Source: Candidatus Delongbacteria bacterium (GTDB lineage Bacteria; UBA4055). Taken from it: a stretch of DNA of 12,121 nucleotides. The stretch is taken from contig WTAK01000435.1 of assembly GCA_013139625.1 (NCBI GenBank), forward strand, positions 1 through 12,121, written 5' to 3'. Below the pieces are notes generated by a model that was not told where the DNA came from, searched no databases, and saw only the letters and a list, made by a program, of their open reading frames with translations. Of this stretch, positions 1-6,400 are shown in pieces. The translations under genes were made by a program, and so were the position numbers. Position 1 is the stretch's first letter. The number at the start of each line of letters is the position of its first letter.

Positions 1-1311
1 ACCTAAAACAATAAATTTAGTCTCAAACTCCTGAAAAACATCTGGATATTTAACCATTAGAGATGATAAAGTATTTTTACTTCCAATATCTTTTAAAACT
101 TCTTTAGATATTTTTTTCAACTTATCATCAGCTACAAATAAAGCAATGTAAATAGCATCTTGAAACAAATGAAAATCATTTCTATCGGGCAGATTTATCT
201 TTTTATTCGGTTCATTTCTTTCATTCAATTTTTCGATATGCTTGAGGACATGATTATAAGTAGAGTTGTCAGCAACTTCAAAATCGTTACCTTCAAAATT
301 TCCTAACACACTCCAGAAATTCTTTCTTTTTTCTTCTTCCGATTCAGCTTCCTCTTTCATTTTAACAATATTTGGTAACATACCGATAAAAGCTGTTAAC
401 CGACCGGATTCTTCACCTATTCTATCCACTTCTATCTCAAGTTCTGTGAAAATTTCAGGTCTGTTTTTAAGACTAGTAAGAAGGTCACTTCCTTTATTTA
501 TTTCCTCTATCATTTGGTCAGTTGCTTCTCTTACTTTTGTATCTGCCCAGTCAGCTGAAATTTTCATACTTCTTGTAATTGTATTCCCAATATTAATCAA
601 AGCACCAAATATTTTCCAATAATTCGACCTTGTATTCAGTTTTTCTTCTGTGTTATCAGGGAACCCGAACTCATTAAGAATATTACCTATTCCATTCGCG
701 CCTTTTGCGACAATGTCATACTTTTCACCGTTAACTATTACAAGTATCTCAAGGTTTGTGAATATCGATTTATTATCATTTAATACATCAGATAATGTTT
801 TACCTTCTTTTACTTCATTGATAATATCGGGTAATACAGTTTTTAATTCCTCATCTGCGTTTTTCCCAGCATCTTCTAAACATTCATTTAAAGGAATGTT
901 ATTTTTTAACAAATTTGCGAAGATTTTCCAGAACCTACTTCGTTGCTTCGATGCACTATTTATTTCAGACATTGTATCTCTCCTTTTTAGTTTATCATTG
1001 ATCAAACCCATCACAAAATTATATTTCGTGATCTTATCCTCAATGACATCTTTTTGTTTTTCAAGAAGTTCTGCAAGAACAGTTTCATCGTCCTGATTAT
1101 CAACGATCTCCTTTATCTCAGCTAAAGATAGATCGAACTGTTTAAAGAAAATTATCAGCTTCGCAGTTTCTAAATTACTTTCACTGTAATACCTGTACTT
1201 TGAAAATTCATCCACTTTTGCAGGTATTAAAAGTTCTTTTTCCTGGTAAAGCTTTAACATCTTTGGCGTTAAGTTTGTTAATTTCGAGAATTCACCGATA
1301 CTGTAATACAT
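1..1311 (-). CDS. MerR-family regulator fused to tandem GspF/PilC-like (T2SF) repeats, partial
   Basis: I translated 437 uninterrupted codons from ATG at 1311 to the left edge, where the gene is cut. The start follows a good Shine-Dalgarno (GGAGGCAAA then ATG). Residues 1-75 are a MerR winged helix (MYYSIGEFSKLTNLTPKMLK, then KYRYYSESNLE). Residues 76-113 look like the dimerising coiled coil. Instead of a usual ligand domain, there follow repeats resembling the soluble domain of type II secretion/type IV pilus protein GspF/PilC. Repeat 1 runs from FWKIF (127) to NGEK (194), and repeat 2 from YWKIF (231) to GEESGRL (299). Both keep a G-x-L...L...(P)xxFxxLE pattern, and the Trp-to-Gly distance is exactly 67 residues in each. 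A third repeat starts at FWSVLG (332), carries an insertion of about 37 residues, and reaches PDVFQEFE...LG at the edge. No membrane helix is visible, unlike true GspF. It is probably a DNA-binding regulator with a protein-interaction module; its target and ligand are unknown. Confidence 0.85.
   Translation of the reverse strand, partial: MYYSIGEFSKLTNLTPKMLKLYQEKELLIPAKVDEFSKYRYYSESNLETAKLIIFFKQFDLSLAEIKEIVDNQDDETVLAELLEKQKDVIEDKITKYNFVMGLINDKLKRRDTMSEINSASKQRSRFWKIFANLLKNNIPLNECLEDAGKNADEELKTVLPDIINEVKEGKTLSDVLNDNKSIFTNLEILVIVNGEKYDIVAKGANGIGNILNEFGFPDNTEEKLNTRSNYWKIFGALINIGNTITRSMKISADWADTKVREATDQMIEEINKGSDLLTSLKNRPEIFTELEIEVDRIGEESGRLTAFIGMLPNIVKMKEEAESEEEKRKNFWSVLGNFEGNDFEVADNSTYNHVLKHIEKLNERNEPNKKINLPDRNDFHLFQDAIYIALFVADDKLKKISKEVLKDIGSKNTLSSLMVKYPDVFQEFETKFIVLG
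970..984 (-). promoter_or_regulatory. Internal Shine-Dalgarno and ATG at the MerR/T2SF junction
   Basis: Inside the fusion gene, AGGAGA (984-979) lies 6-7 bases before an in-frame ATG at 972-970 (residue 114), exactly where the MerR half ends and the first T2SF repeat begins. This is optimal ribosome-binding-site geometry. It could give a second, DNA-binding-free product from the same gene. It may also be a relic of two once-separate genes, or chance, because the residues encoded (KRRD) suit a helix end. Confidence 0.5.
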
Positions 1312-1340
1312 TTTGCCTCCGATCTACTTTTTGAATAATT

Positions 1341-1354
1341 TTGTGGTTCCACAA
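1341..1354 (-). promoter_or_regulatory. Inverted repeat at the predicted start of the MerR-fusion transcript
   Basis: TTGTGG and CCACAA form a perfect 6-bp inverted repeat with a 2-base centre. It sits where transcription from the 1360-1390 promoter should begin. It could be a short 5' hairpin or a second protein-binding dyad. The sequence alone does not decide. Confidence 0.35.
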
Positions 1355-1359
1355 TAACT

Positions 1360-1390
1360 AATGTAAATATAAACCTAGGGTTCAAGTCAA
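1360..1390 (-). promoter_or_regulatory. MerR-type promoter/operator of the fusion gene
   Basis: Reading leftward, TTGACT (1390-1385) is followed by a 19-bp spacer and TACATT (1365-1360, four of six matches to TATAAT). An over-long 19-bp spacer is the hallmark of promoters that MerR regulators activate by twisting the DNA. Within the spacer lies the dyad AACC-CTA-GGTT (1382-1372), a typical MerR-family operator centre. It sits about 50 bp upstream of the start codon at 1311, so autoregulation is the simplest reading. Confidence 0.6.
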
Positions 1391-1473
1391 GGAAAATGTT
1401 TTTAATTGTTTTTTTTTTGATAAATATTATAATCCAAATAATCCGAACAGGGATAGAAATAAAATAATTAATT

Positions 1474-1501
1474 TTGACAACTCAATATATATTCGTATAT
1501 T
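1474..1501 (+). promoter_or_regulatory. Sigma-70-type promoter for the ATPase/DUF1456 operon
   Basis: A perfect -35 box TTGACA (1474-1479) is followed after 16 bp by TATATT (1496-1501), five of six matches to TATAAT. Transcription would start near 1508, about 80 bases before the ATPase start codon. It points away from the MerR-fusion promoter, making this a divergent control region that the MerR protein could affect on both sides. Confidence 0.6.
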
Positions 1502-1506
1502 TAGAC

Positions 1507-1557
1507 AAAACACCCCCTTGTTATGTCTTTTATTGTTGTGAAATAAGGGTGTGTTTT
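1507..1557 (+). promoter_or_regulatory. Long 5'-leader stem-loop
   Basis: The arms 1507-1522 (AAAACACCCCCTTGTT) and 1542-1557 (AATAAGGGTGTGTTTT) pair at 15 of 16 positions, counting one G-U pair, with a 19-base loop. No T-run follows, so it is not a terminator. Its left arm begins at the predicted transcription start, which suits a 5' stabilising hairpin or a binding site in the leader of the ATPase operon. Confidence 0.5.
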
Positions 1558-1588
1558 AAAGTGCTTTGAGTGTAAAGTAGGGGATGTT

Positions 1589-2938
1589 ATGATTCGTTTT
1601 GTTGAAAATAGTTTAAACGAGTGGTTAAACTCATATAAAAGAAAACCACTTATCATTCGTGGAGCTAGACAAGTTGGCAAATCAACTTTGGTCAGAATAT
1701 TTGCAAATAATTCCAATCTTGATCTCATTGAAATAAATCTTGAAAAATACTTATATTTAGACGAAATATTTAAATCATTTGATCTGAATATTATTCTAAA
1801 AGAATTAGAAGGGATTTCCGGTAAATCTTTCAATAAAAACTCACTTTTATTCCTAGATGAAATTCAAGCTACACCAAATGCTTTAGCCTGTTTAAGATAT
1901 TTTTACGAAGAACGATATGATATCCCTATTATTGCGGCAGGTTCGTTATTAGAATTTACTTTATCTGAACATAATTTTTCAATGCCGGTCGGCAGGGTTG
2001 ATTATCGCTATCTTGGTCCAATGTCATTTAATGAGTATCTTTTTAATTTGTATCCTGATCTGACAAAATATATTTCATCACTTGATGAGATAAAAAATAT
2101 TCCGGATATTATTCATTTAAAGATGATAGAGAAATTCAAAGAATATCTTTTCATTGGAGGGATGCCGGAGGCTGTTTTAGCTTTTAAAGAAACAAAGAAG
2201 CTAAATGAAGTTAAATCTGTTCATCGTTCTATTTGTGATACCTATATGGATGATTTTTCAAAATATAGTCATAAGAATAAGAATTTGATATTGCTACAGA
2301 AGATCTTTAGGGCTATACCTCAAAATATTGGACAAAAAGTAAAATATTCTAACTATTCTAAAGATCATAAATCAAAAGAGATCAGAGATTGTATAGACTT
2401 GCTCATTAAGGCTAAAATTTGTAACCCTGTTTATAGTTCCGATTGTTCAGGTTTGCCGTTAGAAGCTACGCAATCTCAGAATACTTATAAATTAATGTTT
2501 CTGGATGTTGGATTATCCAATCATATTTGCGGATTAGATTTAAAGAATATTACTGCATTGGAAAATAATTCGTTGATAAATAAAGGACAAATTGCAGAAC
2601 AATTTATTTCTCAACATCTGATACTATCGGATGATATGACAAGATCATTTGATCTGAATTATTGGTTGAGAGAGAATAAAAAAGGTAATGCAGAAGTAGA
2701 TTTTGTGACAGTTATTGATGGAGAAATAATACCTATAGAGGTAAAAGCCGGCAAAAGTGGAGCTTTAAAATCTTTGCATCAATTCATACATCTTAAGAAT
2801 GTAGATAAAGCAATAAGGTTTGACTTGAATAAATATTCAATACAATCTGTTTCGTATAAAATTATTTCTGAAGGGATTGAAAAAGTTATTAATTTTGATC
2901 TTGAGTCATATCCATTATATGCTGTAGGTTTAATTTAA
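1589..2938 (+). CDS. AAA (AAA_14) ATPase with C-terminal DUF4143 domain
   Basis: This 449-residue protein has the length and order of the large AAA_14/DUF4143 family. Residues 17-40 hold the Walker A motif GARQVGKST (25-33), LLFLDE (86-91) is Walker B, and GSLLEFTL (118) is the sensor-1 region. PVGRVDYRYLGPMSFNEYL (133-151) is typical of the family. The DUF4143 part follows from about residue 205. It ends in a PD-(D/E)xK-like motif, with E369, D371 and E384-V-K386 in the pattern EVDFV...IPIEVK. Whether that site cuts DNA in this family is not settled. The start codon follows an AGGGGA ribosome-binding site. The next gene begins 14 bp downstream, so the two form an operon. Many members are broadly distributed and have no known role; some have been proposed to act in mobile-element or toxin-antitoxin contexts. 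No signal peptide is visible, so it is likely cytoplasmic. Confidence 0.9.
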   Translation: MIRFVENSLNEWLNSYKRKPLIIRGARQVGKSTLVRIFANNSNLDLIEINLEKYLYLDEIFKSFDLNIILKELEGISGKSFNKNSLLFLDEIQATPNALACLRYFYEERYDIPIIAAGSLLEFTLSEHNFSMPVGRVDYRYLGPMSFNEYLFNLYPDLTKYISSLDEIKNIPDIIHLKMIEKFKEYLFIGGMPEAVLAFKETKKLNEVKSVHRSICDTYMDDFSKYSHKNKNLILLQKIFRAIPQNIGQKVKYSNYSKDHKSKEIRDCIDLLIKAKICNPVYSSDCSGLPLEATQSQNTYKLMFLDVGLSNHICGLDLKNITALENNSLINKGQIAEQFISQHLILSDDMTRSFDLNYWLRENKKGNAEVDFVTVIDGEIIPIEVKAGKSGALKSLHQFIHLKNVDKAIRFDLNKYSIQSVSYKIISEGIEKVINFDLESYPLYAVGLI

Positions 2939-2952
2939 AGAAGGGAAAAACA

Positions 2953-3426
2953 ATGTTAAATAACGATATTTTAAGACGAATACGATATACTTTTAATTTT
3001 GAAGATGCTATTATGATCAAGATATTTGGTTTAGCAGACCTTGAAGTAACTCGTGCTCAGATCAGTGACTGGCTGAAAAAAGATTTTGATGAGGATTATC
3101 AGGCAATAAACGATAAAACATTCGCAATATTTTTAAATGGTTTGATAAACCTTAAGAGAGGGAAGAGGGAAGGAGAGCAACCGGTACCGGAGAAACAATT
3201 AACGAATAATATTATTTTAATGAAACTAAAGATAGCCTTAAATCTTAAATCGGATGATATTTTGGATATTTTAAGTATTAATGATATAAGGATCAGTGAG
3301 CATGAATTGAGTGCTTTCTTTCGTAAACCCGGGCATAAACATTTTAGAGAATGTAAGGATCAGATCTTGCGTAATTTTTTAAAAGGGATTCAATATCAAT
3401 ATCGAGGTGAAAATCTAAAAGATTAA
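2953..3426 (+). CDS. yehS: DUF1456 family protein (YehS-like)
   Basis: The 157-residue product matches the YehS/DUF1456 family along its whole length, including its usual size. It has two copies of a helical unit. The first runs from residue 1 (MLNNDILRRIRYTF...QISDWLKKD...FLNGLINLKRGKREG). The second runs from about residue 84 (TNNIILMKLKIALNL...ISEHELSAFFRKPGHKHFRECKDQILRNFLKG). The family is small, cytoplasmic and of unknown function. The start is preceded by AGAAGGG and lies 14 bp after the ATPase stop codon, so the two are probably co-transcribed. The last 12 bp overlap the end of the convergent UvrA-like gene, leaving no room for a separate terminator. Confidence 0.93.
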   Translation: MLNNDILRRIRYTFNFEDAIMIKIFGLADLEVTRAQISDWLKKDFDEDYQAINDKTFAIFLNGLINLKRGKREGEQPVPEKQLTNNIILMKLKIALNLKSDDILDILSINDIRISEHELSAFFRKPGHKHFRECKDQILRNFLKGIQYQYRGENLKD

Positions 3427-6400
3427 AAACCCACCTTTTTCACCCGAACCTTGCCCAAGTTCGATAGATTTTCCGGCACAAGAGATAACATCTCTATCGT
3501 GCTCAGTTATTACGATTGTATTCTCTTTCACCAGTGTTTTAAAACTATTCAAAAGAACTTCCATGTTTCTAATATCTAATCCTGCAGAAGGTTCATCAAT
3601 AACAATAAGATTATTATTAGGGTTCTTGAGCAATTCTTTGATGATGACCAACCGTTTTCTTTCCCAGACTGAGAGAGTCGTGAATTTTCTGTTCAGAGAT
3701 AAATTCTTCAATCCGAAGCCTTCGAAGTAATTTAGTAGCTTAGATAGTTGTTTGTTATCAATGATTTCGGAGAGTTCATCAGACGATAAATTCAGCAGTT
3801 CATAAATATCTTTCCCGGAAAGTTTGTATTCAAGAATCTCAGGTTTGTATTTTTTCCCGTTGCAGACAGAACATATTTTATCTGTTTCTCTGAGGAAATC
3901 AAGATTTCCTTTCAAGATACCTTTTCCCTGACATGTAGGACAGTGACTACTCGATGCAGAGAATAGCGACTTCTTAATTTTATTAGCTTTCGCCAGTTTA
4001 TCAAAAATTATATTATTCAGATCAAAGAAAGAACCTATAGTGATAGATGAATAATGATCATCAGCTACTATAATATTTGAGAAGTCAGCTTCTACAGTTT
4101 TGCAACCTGTGAGATTATTTCTTAGTGACTCAGCAAGTACTTGAAATACCAGTGTTGATTTTCCACTTCCGCAAGGTCCATGAACGATATTCAAAGTATT
4201 ATATTCAAATTCCACATCTATATGCTTTAAATTGTGCAAATAAGCACCTTTAACGGAGAAAGTCTTACTTCCTCTAGGGAATATGTGTTTTTTCAGAGAA
4301 TAGTCATTTCTATAGCTTTTTGCAGTGTTATCAAACTTTAACTTTCCATCTTCAAGTTCTACAATATTATCTACTGCTGAAACAAATCTTTCCTTCGGGT
4401 CAGAGATAACAACAGTATTGCCAAGATCTTTGAGTTCTTTCAAAGCTTCACTGATGAGATGTTCTTCCTTGTAATAAAGCCCATTTGCAGGTTCATCCAG
4501 GACATAGAGAACATCGGTAAGTTTTTCCTCAGCGAGCATAGCTAAACGAAGTCTCTGTTTTTCTCCCGATGAAAGAGTATTATATGATCTATCCAAAGTG
4601 ATATAATCAAGGTTGAATTTTTCCAGTCTCTTAAGCTTATGAAGTATTTTATTTGTAAGCATTTCACTATTATCTAACTTAAGATCTTCGAAAAAAGTAA
4701 TAGAGTTCTTGATACTTTTATTCGTAAGCTCACTGATAGATAATTTATCGATCTTGTAACTCAGAGCTGTATTATTTAATCGTTTTCCATCACAGACAGA
4801 GCATTTTTTCTCAGATAGAAGATGTACAAAGTTCTTCTTTTTCAGATTATGAAGATTTATTAAATAATCCTCTTTAATTAAGTTCGCAAATCCGATCCAT
4901 TTGGTTTTGAATTTATGAACTCCTTTACGGTTAGCCCTTTCGAAAGACCAGTTGACATCGTATTCAATATTTCCGGTTCCATAGAAAATAAGATCAAGCT
5001 CTTTTTCACTGTAATCTTCAAGTTTTTTCCCGGGAGTAATATTCTGCAATTCCATGACAGTATAAAGTGTAGCTATATATTGCCCGGTCAGCTCAGAGAA
5101 AAATTTCCCCGGTTTACTGTCATTCAATGCACCATCTTCCAGTGAAAGTTTGAAGTTAGCTAATTTGTTAACATCAACTTCATCGATAATTCCTCTTCCA
5201 CTGCAATTCTGGCAAGCACCGTTTATGTGCAAGAAAGAGAACAATGAATTATTTTTTTGATGCTCAGGCAAAGTTTTCTCCGTAACTCCGAAGCGGGAAT
5301 AAAGCAGTCTAAATAATTCATACAATCCGCTGACCTGTGCAAATGATATTCTGTCAGTTCTTTTTTTCTCCTGCGACAAAGATATAGCAGGACTAAGATT
5401 TTTGATAGATCTGAATTCACCTTTGGATGAAGTTCCAATAAATTGTCTCGCATATGACGATAGTGAGGATAGATAGAGATTATTAGCTTCGTTGAATAAA
5501 GTATCAGCGATCAAGCTTGTTTTACCTGCTCCTTCGCCACCTTTTACCAAAGTGATCTTATTCTTTTCAATTGAGAGATTGATATTTTTTAGATTATTTG
5601 TAGTAACTTTGTTAAGAATAATTTTATCAGAGAATTTATTTTCTTTACTTGGAGCTTTATTATTAATGTCGAATATCTTTGCAGTCAGTGATCTTTTACA
5701 ATCTAATAAACCTTTCACCGAGCCTTCGTATAATACTTCACCACCAAGATCTCCTGCACCCGGACCGAGATCGACAATATGGTCAGATTGAGATATAAAG
5801 TAAGCATCATGCTCAATGGCAATAATTGTGTTTCCGACTTTGCAGATATCTTCAAGGTTGCGCAATAGAACTTTCGTATCGAACATTGATAGACCTGTCG
5901 TAGGTTCATCAAGCAGAATAAGGTTATCTTTAGCTTTAGTATCAAGGAAAGCAGAGAGCTTTAATCTCTTGGCTTCACCACCGGAAAGTGTTGAAGTCGG
6001 CTGACCAAGTTTTAAGTATCCTAATCCAAGGCGGTTGAGAATATCTAGCTTGGAGAATATTTTCTTTTCTTCTCTGAAAAAATCACAAGCTTCAGTTATC
6101 TCAAGTTCAAGTATATCGTAAATATTTTTTTCTCGGTATTTTATCTTGAGGATATCATTGTGAAATCTTTTTCCGTTACAGCTGCTGCAAACTACTTTGA
6201 TATTATCAAGAAAATGCATTGTGATCTCAGTTTCACCTTTACCGAGACATTCTTCGCATCTTCCTGTACCTGTGTTGAATGAAAATGCTGATGCAGGTAA
6301 TGAATCAGGTAACTTGGAGAATAGCTTACGGATATCTTCGAAAATTCCTGTGTAAGTTGCAGCATTAGATCGTGAATTTTTCCCGGGTTGTTTAGCATCT

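Noticed and set aside
266..1096. Two open frames on the plus strand (266-622 and 650-1096)
   Set aside because: They lie opposite the continuous MerR-T2SF frame, which has clear domains and a good ribosome-binding site. Their translations are serine/phenylalanine-rich mirror products of an AT-rich gene.
1376..1390. GGTTCAAGTC, which resembles a tRNA T-arm
   Set aside because: No acceptor stem, anticodon arm or CCA context surrounds it. It is better explained as part of the MerR-type promoter read on the other strand.
1501..1833. Minus-strand open frame of 110 codons overlapping the start of the ATPase gene
   Set aside because: It overlaps the Walker A region of a well-supported gene in antisense, has no recognisable domain, and spans the leader hairpin.
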